A stretch of DNA of 64,000 nt from Neodiprion pinetum (Eukaryota > Arthropoda > Insecta > Hymenoptera > Diprionidae), in the NCBI RefSeq assembly GCF_021155775.2, contig NC_060235.2, forward strand, positions 17,916,693 through 17,980,692, written 5' to 3'. The position numbers were made by a program, and so were the translations under genes. Within the stretch, counting starts at the first letter, position 1. Each line of letters begins with the position of its first letter. The notes beneath the pieces are model-generated. The model ran no database searches. It was not told the DNA's origin and worked only from the letters and a program-made list of their open reading frames with translations. Positions 1 to 12,900 of this stretch are shown here, piece by piece.

Positions 1-3000
1 TCGTTTATACTTTGAAATTATATACGATAAGAGGAAGACTCTAACAGACAAAGTAAATACGTTAAGTCCAAGCAAATGAAAGTAAAAGAAATTTATTTTA
101 ACAAATCATTTACGCGCGTTTTATTTTTTTTTCCTTTCATTATAATCACGGTCACTGTTTATCTTTCTCCCTCTCTCGGTTACGTGTCTTGCATATCAAC
201 GTAATATCACAAACCCGGTTAAGTAAAATTGATATAAATAAGATAAAAAAAAAAAAAAAATTCACACTCGCAAGAACTTTACCAATAACTTATTCGCGCC
301 TAATTTTTTCTTTTTCGTATACATATAGTATCGTATGTATGCACATAGGTATATGAACGATGATGGGTCGCGTATTTTCGGTCCTGCGGCCGTCGTCGTC
401 TGACCGGTTGGACGGTCGCGAGTCGACTGATAGTCAAACGTGTGAATGAACAGCTGAGATTTTGTTGAGTAGTTTCTCATGGAGTAGAAATATTAAGAAG
501 CGAACTTTACGCGTATAACAAACACGTACACACAGGCGTACGAGCGCACGAACACATGTTATCATCGGTTACATGCAAGAGCTGCTGATGCGTGTATGTT
601 TTCCTTGTGCGTAGGTGTAATGTTATTGTATATCTGTATACGATTCGCCGATTCGAAAGGGGGGGGGTGGGGGGCGGGGGAGGAGGAGGCAGAGTCCCCG
701 GTTCTCGGGTGTCTTCGTTTCTCTACGGAAAACCAACAAATTACGAAACTTGTGCGTATTTGTACGTGTGAACCTCCGTCCGTGTACCTTGTGTATGTAC
801 GTCATCTTTCGCGACGATCAGCCTCGCCTTACTGATAAACAATTTACAACTGCATGCAACTTACATTATATATGTGTTCGTACCTATATACCTATATATA
901 TATATATATAGGTACGCGAATTTAAACCGGGCAACGCATAATACACTTTATGCATCCGTGTTACAGGTATACGATTACGATTTCCTATAACTTGCTTACG
1001 GTCCGCGAAAAGTATGCGAAACAAAAGGAACAAGGTAGAGGAATAAGAAGCAGGGGAGGAAAAAGGAAACCTGAACTGTTTACCGGTCGATCCTTGGGTG
1101 TATATATACCGGTAATGTACTAGATCTTCAATGTTTACGTACACCGTGTTCACCGCTGATCCTTCGAGGTGATACGTATAAAAATTTTCCTGCACAATTT
1201 ATATGCATATGTACTTACAGCTGGTTACATGTGCGATGTGTTACGATTGAATCGCAACGTGTATGTATATATGTATGTAAATTTGAAAATAATCACACAT
1301 CATTGCGTATGTTACACATTGTACAATGTTTCTTGAAAATGAAACAAGATCATTGTACATATGGGTTTGGGCATCGTTATGTATTTATGTATGTATATAA
1401 TGACAGGGATAATCGTCCGTCTAACGGTAAGTCAGCCTTGCCGAAGATAAGCGTGACAAGTACGTTGTTTTGTATGAGTTATAGGTATATATCGAAATCA
1501 CTCGTGGATAATTTTCATTTTTATTTGTTAATAGATAAGTATTATATTTAGTTATACAGTACTCGATTCCAAGGATCCTGTTATTGGGACATTGACCGTC
1601 GATTATTTCGAACAAGCGTAACGAATAATTCGAATCCCGTTTACCGTTCGATTGTTTGAAAACCGCGTCCCGCTTCGCGATTCGCTTGTGCCGCGTGACG
1701 TCACGCCGCCGCAATGCCTTTGACGGCTGACACTCGAAACGCTTCGGAACTCAAATACCTAAAAGCTCTAATTTATTGCTTCTAACAATTGTCTCGGCCC
1801 GGCCGGAGTACGAATTGCTTTTCACTTTGCGACGTGTATTTAAGGGAATAAAAATAACGAAAAACAATCGCTTTTAATCAGTGATTTTACTGCCTGGAAC
1901 AAACATTAACAACCAAAAGTCTGGCATGTAATTTTGTGACATTTTTTGCTCCGCGGTGACAATGACAAAGACGCAGAGACTGATAAAATTGCGATAAGGA
2001 AGCCTCTTGTAGTGAAACTCATTGTCAGTGGTATGCATGACGATAAAAATATAAATACATAAGAATTTATAACGCCTACTGTACAGAATTGATTAGCAGT
2101 CACATGCTGTTTTTGATCCTATAATCGAATCTCTTGAGCAACGAGCATAACGTGTGGAATTTAACCTGCGTATTATATAACATAGTTGAAATACGTAAAA
2201 CGAAAATCGATGGAATGAATAGACAAGATTGGAAAATTTAGGGACAGAAAAATATGGTCAAGTTTAACTATGTATCGCAATAGATGATTAAGCAAAGAAA
2301 TGAATATATATGTGTTTAGAGAAAAAGTACGCTAAAAACTGGTATGACTATACATTCTTATCTGTATGAATAATACATACATGTATGTACTTAAAACTCT
2401 GTGAGAGTTCAACTTTTTATCTCATAAAACGTACAGTATAAATTAAAAGGGATAAGAGCGACAATTTTTTTTTGATTTCATATTTCCTATATTTTTCCTT
2501 CTGTACGTTTTCTCGTCGACGAAAAGTTTGAAAAAGAAATTATGGCAACCTGCCCGCGTTTTTTCATACGATTTAATTTATGATTACTGGTCTCATTATT
2601 TTGAGAGTATTCAACGGGAGGTGGCAAACTATCCTTTGAAAAACAAGGTAACAGTAATAAACAGTAGTAATAGATAAAATTGTGAAACGAAAAGAAGAAA
2701 AGGGATAGAAAGAAACCGACGCAAACTTAAAGAATACAAACGTTATATTTTATATGTCTATATATATATATATAAATGTGTGTGCGTGTTTATGTGTCCG
2801 TGTAGATGTATTAAAAGCTATACATTTATATATATTAAATAGATTTAATGGATATGCAGTGTATATATATGTATATAGGTATGTAAATTTTGCAATGAGA
2901 CAGTGCGGTTTGTAAACAATTTGTAGCACGCAAAACTACACCACGTATTGTCTTTTGATCTCATGTGTGTAATACACGAAGAATTGTTTTTACTTTCATT

Positions 3001-3510
3001 CTGCGTCTCGCAAAGTTTACGTAATACTTTTACACCTTTTACACGCACTTTTTATTTGTTATGTGAATGAAATTTTGTCGCGTGTTTCCTTTCATTTTTT
3101 AAATATTATAACATCATTAAACGAGAGAAAACAAACAAACAAAAGAAAAACACGTACATTGACTGCTCTGGCTCGTGCTGTAATTTTGTAATTCAATTTT
3201 CTGCTGTTATCACTTAAAATACTTGCCGTTTGGTAATTTAAATTTATTTTCTTTATTTTCCTTGTAAATTGTAAATGTATGTAAGTAGTAAATGTTTTTC
3301 TTTTTATTCTTACAGTTAGTTATTATCAGTTACTTTTTCTATACGTGTATCATCCCAAACTCCAGGCCAATCCTTGCATTATATTATATTACAATAATTA
3401 TTTAAACTTAACGTTTTCATGTATCGTAAATTGTTATACACATTTACCAACGCCTGCATCTTTGTCGTATTTCGTCTTTTTCTTCTCCTCATTCTTAAAT
3501 CTCTTCTCTT
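1..3510. other. AT-rich non-coding region downstream of Syb
   Basis: I see no supportable gene here. The stretch is AT-rich with homopolymer runs, TATA/TGTA microsatellite patches (for example near 895-912 and 2760-2775) and a G-rich tract at 659-682. All reading frames are short and of random composition. Because Syb is transcribed leftward and its stop is at 3511, the right part of this stretch probably includes the Syb 3' UTR. T-rich strings near 3300-3310 read as possible AATAAA signals on the minus strand. That assignment is an inference. Confidence 0.5.
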
Positions 3511-4123
3511 TTAATTTCCTGATGGCTCTGCGTCACTGCTTGATGACGGAACCACTGAAGCTGATGAGAAGTAGAGAAAAAAAACATCGATTAAATATAT
3601 CAACAGTACTACCTGACATTTCGTAATTAACATTGATAGTAACATTGCGCATATTCTACAAGTTCACAAATGTATAGAAAAACATTGCGGAATATTCGTT
3701 ACATTGAGTTGGCGTGACAAAGCGATTTCAGTATAGATTTCATCGAACGTTTTAATGGTTTTAATTTTCGCAACTAACATTAAAATATCAAAAGTGCTTC
3801 TCACCGATGATGATAATCAGTATAAGGACGGCGATTATACCGATGATGATCATCATCTTCAAATTTTTCCACCAGTACTTTCTCTTCAGTTTACCGGCTT
3901 GTTGTTCGAACTGCGCGGCGCCCTGCTGAAGAGCGTCGGCCCTGTTGTCGAGTTCTGACAGTTTCTGATCGCGTTCGAGAACCTTTTCCACATTGACTTT
4001 CATTATCCCAACAACCTCGTCAACCTTTGCCTGCGTGTCCTGCATCTTCTTCGTGGTCGATGCCTGCTGCGGTGTTCTTGGACCGCCCAAGTCACCTTCG
4101 CCTGAATAACTGCCACCTTCCAT
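3511..4123 (-). CDS. Syb: Synaptobrevin (Syb/VAMP-type R-SNARE), 2 coding exons, 122 aa
   Basis: This is a vesicle R-SNARE that pairs with syntaxin and SNAP-25-type SNAREs to drive membrane fusion. The coding exons on the minus strand are 4123..3805 and 3560..3511. Residues 28-86 form the SNARE motif with the zero-layer arginine at R51 in VLERDQKL. A basic, tryptophan-rich juxtamembrane stretch (KRKYWWKNLK) leads into a C-terminal membrane helix at about 89-106. The phase-1 donor (G|GTGAGAAG at 3804) joins an acceptor at 3561, giving the tail ASVVPSSSSDAEPSGN and a stop. The VGIMKVNVEK and WW motifs fit the broadly expressed Syb paralogue rather than nSyb. The start ATG lies 4 bases after a pyrimidine-rich splice acceptor (TATCCAG), so a non-coding 5' exon is expected to the right. 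Reading through the donor gives only GEKHF and a stop. Unlike nSyb, no intron interrupts the SNARE motif. Confidence 0.93.
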
Positions 4124-6589
4124 ATTTCTGGATAAAAAAAAAAAAACAAAGAAAATGACACAGTCAATGAGAGAATAATACCGACAGACGATGATTGTTG
4201 TTTTTTACAAAACGTCAACGGATTTGTTATTGTAAGCTGCAGAATGTATGTCTGTATCAAGATTGTGCCAGTAAGAAGGTAAACTTATCAGAAGTCGCGA
4301 GATTTTCGTAAACACTGAAATTAAGAAGAAGAAATGATCGATTTCCTACTTCAAAGTTTTTTTTTCTCGACAGTAAAGAAAATTGCTGCAGCAACTACCG
4401 ATTTATGCCGTTGCGTCGATTTTGCGAATCTTTCACGACTTCGATGACGTACGAACGATTGACGTGTCGTCCTTCCGATGTTTGGTTATAGAAGCGTCGA
4501 TAAAAGGAGTGAAGGAGTATGGCTAGGTGATGTTTTTTTTTCTTATTTTTTTCTCAACACCGTTACGGTTTAAATCCTCGTTTCTCTGTTTTCTTTTCAA
4601 AATAAAGTTGTCAGTTACTCACGTGCAGGTTTTTGTGTTAAAGGTTGATCGCGATGGCGAAAAATTGATCAAATCTGTCGTTCTCGCACGTGTGTTAATA
4701 ATACTAGTTGGCTATTTGACGCGGACAAAGAATCCGAAAATTAAACAACAAATGTATACTCAACGTGATAAGGGATCTAATTTTTTTCAAATTTTTTTTT
4801 TATATCTCTTTCATCGCTCAGACACTAATCACCTTTGGCAATGGACAACTTTTCCCAACCAACATTCAACAGATGAATAACATAGCGTACTGCACGTACA
4901 CATATACACGCAGGGATAGATTTACCAGCCGAGCAACTCGCAGCGCTGCCACATTAAAACACTGTCTAAAGTTAACGGTGAAAATTTGAACTACGTCGAC
5001 ATGGCGACGCCCAAAAAACAACCGACCGTCTGGTGATGTAGATTTCGATGATGTCATCGTTTTATTAAAAGTGACAGAAACGGTTCATAAACTAAAAAAC
5101 AAGCAAAGGACAGACAATATATTTTACTCTCAACACCAAAGTAACACGTGTTTCTTTTTTTTTTGCAGAAAACAGCTACCGTCGCGTAAACAGTTTTATA
5201 CATTAATTATATTGTCATTTCATTTCTTTCTTGCCCGTTCTAATTGTGGTACAAGGTCTCTTACGGATAAAAAATCCATTCGTTTCTGATACCTGGTTAA
5301 TTTCTGTACACGGAATAATTGGGGGCTGTTTGTTATTTACCGATAGAACCAGTGATTAATCATTCAGTCTCAAAAGAAAAAACAAAACGATCACAACCTA
5401 CTCAATGGACGATGAACTGCCATCACACTATAAATTATACAGCTGTTATAATTTTATTGAATATTTAACGCTGAGAGAAAATACAAGAAACTGTTGCCAT
5501 TTCGTAGTAATTAATCAGCCTTGATAAGACTTTTCACTCTAATAAGTTTCAAAAATCCCACGTGACGATTTGCAGCTTTCCACTTATTCGCTGCAAGTGA
5601 CATCTTTGAGATATTTCATTCTGCCAAGACTTATCACGAGAATACTACTCGATCAACTGTCGGTAACACAAGAAATTCGACAATCGTGCTCGGAAGGAAA
5701 GGTAGAATTTCAAATTCTACATGGATTCGAATGTCCAAATTTTGCGTGTGATCAATGAATGAACATGCCTTTGAAAAAATGTACACGAAAAAGTTATCGC
5801 GAATGAAAATTCATCTTTTTGACACGGTATTCTACAAATTTAACGTTATCAAATATCTTACCGGATTTCGGTTTCATCCTGCAGGCAAAAATTCGCCTAC
5901 TGTTAGGATTTCCCATCGCTCTGTAAGTTGGCGATAAAATGTCGTTCCTCGCGACGTTGCAGGCGATTTTCTAAAATGTGTATAAAAATTGAATTAACCG
6001 AACACCTTGCAAGATTTACGTATATACACAGTTAAGAACAAGCTCTACAGCGACACGGCCTGCGTAACTGAATAAAAATAATAATAATAATCCGGAAACC
6101 TTATATTCGCATAAAACAAGTACAAGCATGCATACCCGCAGCGATACGTCGTAGGCCACAACTCCCGACCACACTAGACACACGAATATCACGAGCAGAA
6201 GAATTTTCACTCGGAATAAAAAGAGAAAAAGAGAAAGAATATTTTTAAAAAAACTCCCCGTATATGTAGCTGCATTAACATGGGCGGTGCAAATTATTGA
6301 CTGAAAACGTTGCGCAAGCGCTGCTCCGCGACGCGTTGAGTCGAACCTCGTCTCTGTATTCGACTTTGCACAAAAGAATAAACCAGCGTTGTTGTGATTT
6401 TTTCGATCTCGCAATGTTTCCCGGTTAGACACAAGCCCCGTCGCTGAAAAGAATCGAAAAATTTCGATATTGATTATTGCCTCCGCATTCGCGCGCTGGT
6501 ATTGATTTGAAAAAACAGTTATCTCGCGTCGCGCGTTCCGAACTCGTTTGAAATTCGAACGCGTTCCCAAATTCGATTCTCGATTACTC
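4124..6589. other. Syb upstream region / Syb-nSyb intergenic region
   Basis: No coding gene is supported. This stretch should contain the untranslated first exon(s) and promoter of Syb, because a splice acceptor lies directly before its ATG. CRE-like TGACGT strings occur at about 4445 and a near-palindromic GATGATGTCATC at about 5047. A long open frame on the minus strand at 6016-6570 has low-complexity composition and no recognisable domain, so I do not call it a gene. Confidence 0.45.
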
Positions 6590-6953
6590 GCCGGCTCGTT
6601 TCGTAATTTCGATACACGTATCGCCGGGGGCTGCTCGACGAAGCTTCGGCCGTGCGTACTAGGGGCACGATTTTATTCAGGAAAATTTATCAATACCAGA
6701 GGGCTAGGGGAGCGGAGCGAGTTTGGTGGCGGCAGCAGCAGCAGCAGCAGCAGCAGTACCACCAGTAGCGGTGGCACCATCCTCAGTGTAACAAGCATCC
6801 TCCGCCTTTTCTCTCCCCCGAAGAGACTGTCTGTCCGTCCGTCCGTTCGCTCGGTTATAAACCTGAATAGAGAAAACCAAGTAAGAGGAGAGAAAAAAAT
6901 CAATTTTTTCTCACGCGTAACACACCGCGGATTTCCGGCTAACTAGATATCAT
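6590..6953 (+). promoter_or_regulatory. Probable nSyb promoter / 5' UTR first exon
   Basis: This is a locally GC-rich, CpG-containing island in AT-rich surroundings. It ends in a strong 5' splice site, CAT|GTGAGTATAT at 6953/6954. It contains a (CAG)8 run at 6733-6756 and repeated CCGT units near 6831-6847. The last two exon bases, AT, would complete a start codon with the G that opens the next nSyb exon at 10252. The transcription start site itself cannot be placed from sequence. Confidence 0.6.
6733..6756 (+). repeat. (CAG)8 microsatellite in probable nSyb 5' UTR
   Basis: Eight uninterrupted CAG units lie in the proposed untranslated first exon of nSyb, followed by interrupted ACC/AGT triplets. 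Because it is upstream of the split ATG it would not be translated. Confidence 0.9.
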
Positions 6954-9900
6954 GTGAGTATATACATATAATATGCATTATCCTTGCATGCGTATGTACA
7001 CTATTTTCAAAGTTACCCCAACCAATCGTTATACGTATTCACCACACAATTTTATTATCACACCTTCGTATACCTTTATTATTCATCATATGTATATACG
7101 TATCGCAATCGCCGTGCAAACCGGCCGATTTACTGCTACACCATGTATCGAATTCCGCGCATTTATTGCTACATGCAAACACGCAGGAACACACGATCCA
7201 TTGTGTATTGAATTTTTGCCGAGATTCGCGTATAATTGCCGACTTTTTGTTTTCGTTCCGAATTTTTTACAATTATATACGTATATTCTGTAAATTGTCG
7301 ATTGATATTTTTCACATTTTTCCGTCTCTCCCTCCCTCCCCCCCTCTCCCTCTCCCTCCCTTTCCCTCTCTCTTTCTCTCTCAATTATTGCTTTACATTT
7401 AAACGATATTTATTCTTTTTTTTTTTGCATTCGCAGTATATAATTCGTTGATTTCGATCATACGGCGCAGACGCTAATTATAATATATTTTGATTTTTTA
7501 TTGAGGTGCGGATTCGACATCGATAATTTTCAAAATTTCAGGCATTATTAAAAAGTTCTTTTCGCTATTATCCACCACGCGCTGCTGCAAACGCGAGTTT
7601 AGGGCGTAATTTCTAACCGTCCTATTTCTCGAATCGATTTTGTCTTATATACTGTATACCTGCTCTCAATCGCCTTCCCTACCTGACATCTACTTCCACA
7701 AGCTTGCAACGCCACACCGCGCTGCTGCTGTACAAGCTTTACAAAGGAATATATTCTTCTTCGATCGGGACAGCGCGACCACGTTTCTCTCTTTGAATAA
7801 CGTACCGCAATATTAATAAAACATATCATAAATGGGTTGAATACATAAACGATATTTTATATTTAGACTAGTTAATTTTTCGATCCTTGCATGGATTTCC
7901 GTTTCGTACCGGTATTTATTTTTAAATAATATTTATATTAACAAAATGTTCTTATATTCACAGTTTTCAATTATTTTACTTAATGTTAAATGCACAACTG
8001 TAATCGGTGTCCTTATTTTCGTCATACACATTCTCTGCCTCTATCTATCCATGTCTCTCTCTCTTTCTCTCTCCCTCTCACGCATGGATTGTAATAATCA
8101 ACGTTTCACAGATCATTGTATTTTGTACTTTAATATTTTATTGCTAATATTGCGGGATATGTGGTTGTACAATGCCAGTAACAAACGTTTTCATTTCTTT
8201 TTCTTTCTTCACAGAGTAAAGTAATATTTATGTATACCATATTTGAAAAAATTCAACAGTGAACACATTTTTCCTGTTTTTAATTTTATTTTTTATTCTC
8301 TTCAGAAATAATACAATTGATAGCGTTATATGGCTACTTTAATATACCTATATTATATAACAGTGTAATAATTTTAGTATTATACATACAAACTACACGT
8401 AAAATTGAAGTTACAAAGGCTGAAGACTATACTTTATAAGGTCAACTCCGTTATTATTACGCTTTCAACTACTTTTTGTTTCATTACTATCAGCGTCTTC
8501 CATATTTACAATTAATTCTCAATGTTATACACATAAACACAGAGTAAACTATGTTTTCAGTTTCGTTTTGTTTCGTTCAGTTTCGTTCCTTGTCTTGCAC
8601 CTATTTTATTCCGCTCCTCGTTCGTTCGTCGCCTCGGGGGTTAAAACGTAACAGTATGATCATCGAACGGGTACCGGGTGGCCTACGTGTGAACTTTGCC
8701 CTTTAAAACTAGCAAACCAGCAGCCAACGGCAGCAGAAGCAGTGAGCTTTTACCGGGAGTACAGCGAGGAGCTGCGACCCTGGCAATCCGATGTGTGGGT
8801 GTAGGGTCTGTAGAATGGATATGTATATAGGTATAAAAGTATATACATACATGTACAATACGTGTCACATGTGTATGACTATATAATACCTAGGTAGGTG
8901 TATCTGGACAAGTGTCTATACATGCATATGGTATGTAAATAATGAAAGTTTCATTTTACTATTCATTATGTTATTATTGTTGTTATCCTTACTTAAGTTT
9001 TTTTCAAAAAAAAAAACAAAACTTGTATTACATTCTAAAATATACGTAAAAACAATATAACAGAAAGAAGAAATTTGTAGAAAATTACATTGCAGTTTAG
9101 AGGTCGTGCGCAATGGGAGAAATTACATCATGAATTTTTCATCCATATATCGAGATTTTTTTTTCGCACAGCTAACACTCGGAGGAAAAAAATCGCGATA
9201 CGTTATTCATACGATAGAACCAATTGATAATATGATAATATTTTTGATCTTGAAATTTTTCATTTTGATTTGACTGTTGCTTTGTTATTTTTTTTATTCG
9301 TCAAAAGATACTAAGAATAAAATGATTTTGAAGATACTTCCGAAGGTTGTGCAATTTCAGTATCATTCAGAGATACTTACGATATACCTGATGCTATGGA
9401 TGTGTAGACATTAGACATAACACATATCGTTCACTTGCAAGGTTTCCGCAAATATATGGTTATATTAAGTAGGGTGGGGGTATCATATGCAGGATACTCG
9501 TATACACGTAGGATTAAAAATGAAAGATGCAGATCATCAATAATCGTCTAACTTTGTCTCGATCACGATTAAAAACATAAGCACAATAAACTGGAGAGCT
9601 GCAATTTCGATAATAATGAGTCCAAGATTGTATTTTCCTTCTTCTTCACTCGCTTCATTTCTCTCGTTTCCCCTTTCCTTTTCATTTTCTCCACCAAGAA
9701 TTGATCCGTAATGTATCGCGTTCGAAGGGATATACGAGGCTTGACGGAATTGAGACTCTACCGCCATCATCTGCTACAATTCCATTCCGCAAATGTCGAA
9801 AAATAAGAATGAAATAAAATTGCATGTGTTCCGAGAAAAATTCAATTTGTTATATTTATTACAAAAATTGGTAACTATTTAGTGTAAAAATTATAATCAT

Positions 9901-12900
9901 CAATATTACATTCTCAATTTATTATGCGGTACCAACATCCAGTCATCTCGATAGTTATAGGAAAATATGACACCATCGGTGACTATAACGAAAAAGAATA
10001 ATAAGACGTACTATATTTTCTGCATTTACAGATACAAAACTCATCTTCATTTCGTGACGAGTACTATATACTCATATTTTTTGTTTGTGACAAGAAATGA
10101 GAATATAGTTACAGACTTTTATAATAGTAACCAGAACTAGAAATTCCTAGCTGTGATTGCTGCCTGTTGAATGGGATCTCACCCTTTGTCAATTATCCTT
10201 ACGTACTTTGCAGTTTTAATAATTATAAAAATGCGTGACGATTAATTTCAGGGCAAGCGAAGGCGGTCTTGGGCCGGATGCGGCGGCGGGTGCCGGAGGC
10301 GATGGAATCGTCGGGGGCCCCAGAACTCCCCAACAAATTGCCTCGTCCAAGAGGCTGCAGCAGACGCAGGCACAGGTTGACGAGGTTGTCGATATAATGA
10401 AGACGAACGTCGAGAAGGTCTTGGAGCGTGATCAAAAATTATCGGAACTCGACGATCGGGCTGGTAACTATTGTTAAAATCAACCTGATACTCGTTACAT
10501 AGGTATATTGCTGAAATTCTCTTCGAAAAATAGCAATCTTTGCTGTATGTATCAAAAAAAAAAAGGGAAAAGAATTCTAATGATAGTCGGAATTGTTAAT
10601 ATTAATGGTTATTTGGTAGAATTATCGCATTATGGACAGTAATTAACGGTAGAGTAAATTTCGCCTGCGTTCATGCAATTCATTGTCAAGGTAAATTTGA
10701 TCAAAATCAGCCCGCATTTATGCAATTCATTGTCAGGGTAAATTTTATCAAAATCCGCCTGCATGTATGCAATTATTGTCAGGGTAAATTTCATCAAAAT
10801 CCGCCTGCATTTATGCAATTCATTGTCAGGGTAAATTTTATCAAAATCCGCCTGCATTTATGCAATTCATTGTCAGGGTAAATTTTAGAAAAATCCGCCT
10901 GCATTTATGCAACTCAAGGTACATTCTACCGATTTTTGGTAAAACGTACTCTGATAATGAACTGCATGAATACAGGTGAATTTTGGTGAGATTCACCTCG
11001 ACTCCGAATTGTGTCAGTGCAGGCGAATTTACTCACAAGTAGCGATCTTTCAGTATTGGTCAAACCTCTAATTCACAGAACCAATGCCACGTAGATTTGA
11101 GGTTGAGGCGTAATTAAGAAATTCAAATTTTTTGAAACTAATTTATGCGTATTTTTATTTGGTGATGTATTTTATTTCATAATGTTATTGAAAAACTGGA
11201 GAAGAATTTTCCATGTAGTTAAATATACTCTATTTTTTGTTTTCATTCTTCTCTTATCGCGTATTTCTTTTTTAGACGCTTTACAGCAAGGCGCATCACA
11301 GTTTGAACAACAGGCAGGAAAGTTGAAGAGGAAATTCTGGCTACAAAATTTAAAGGTATATTAATATTCACGAACAGTATTTCTTGTGTATCCATAATGC
11401 ATTCTTGGGGAGTTTTTAGTATCTATTACAAACCTAATGATCATAAATAATATATCGTGTAAGATCAAGAATCATCGAACGATTAGTTGAAATAATATGG
11501 TGATCTTATCACTGAAACTGCAGCAGATTGAATGAATGTATGTAATTAACGTTTCTTCTTTTCACTATTTTACAGATGATGATTATAATCGGAGTCATTG
11601 GTCTCATCATACTTGCCATCATCGTTGGTAAGTGGATACAAAAAAAAGCAAAACAATTATTTATTATTATTAACATACAACAATTTCAACAGTATATCAC
11701 AAAACAGGTTGCATATCTTAAGCAATTAGATTGAAATATCATCGCAAAATACCGAATTACAATGTGTGTATGTAATGTTTTGGGGGGAAAACGAAAAAAT
11801 AACAGCGACAACAATAACAACAAATTACGAATGTTATAATATAATTGTTGTTCATAATTAATACGTTTCGTATCGACTTATATATCACATGTATAAGTCG
11901 TTGCACAATATACATAAATCATGTGTCAATTTCTATGCATATACATACGTTATAAACGAATCATCTATACGTAAATATGTCTCATAAATGTTGTCTTATG
12001 TCGCGATACAATTCATATATACACACATAGACTTGAAATTTTAAACACACACACATAGATTCCGATAAGGGCGCGTTAGTTCGATTATGAAGTACGATAA
12101 TCGCATTCTACTGTATTTTTTTTCTCCTGATCGTACAAATTTTTATTGATGCAACTATTTAGTAACAGTATTGTAAAAACGCAATTACAGTATAATAATG
12201 GACAGTAAAGTATTGAAAGTTTGAAAAAATTTATGGTATTGTAATCCATCGAGCACAATTATAGTTACAATAATAATTACATCATCGAAACAGATAACAC
12301 CGGCACACAAAAAAAAAAAATTCTCTGTACTTTAGACCGGACCCATCCATCTCTATGTATTTTGACCCGCTGAATCCGAATCCGAGGTCCGTTTTACCCC
12401 TATACCCTCAGATTTCGAGAAAACTTTGAAAAACCGAAAAAATAACGAAAATTGGCAGTTTTCGTGATATAAAAAATTCTGCGGAGCTGAACTAAGCATG
12501 ATTTTCATGTTTTTTAATCCGTTGAATACGAATACAAAGTTTACATAGACCATAAACTGTTTTAAATGCAAGAAAATTGCAAAAAATTCTTAAATACTCC
12601 AAAAAATCTAGTTATTGTGATGAAAAAAAATTGTATGCAGCTAGATCAATGATGATTTTCATGTATTATGATCCGCTGAATATAAATCTTTAACGTATTC
12701 GGCCCAGACGTCCGTAGGGACCTATGTACATAGCAAAAAACCTCTCAAAATTTCGAAAACCTAACGTTGTTATGGTAAAAATCAATTATTTTATAAAAAT
12801 AAAATATATTTCATATGTGATTGAATTTTTGAAGCACAAATTTGAAGATTATTTGGCCTCAAACCCAAATAAATTTAAGTAAATCGCAAAAAATCTGTAA

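Noticed and set aside
6016..6570. 184-codon open frame on the minus strand
   Set aside because: Low-complexity leucine/phenylalanine-rich composition, no domain, and it lies in the region expected to be nSyb/Syb promoter sequence.
12353..12571. Matching 72-codon frames in opposite orientation (also 13336-13554) that could suggest a duplicated gene
   Set aside because: They are the two arms of the foldback element.
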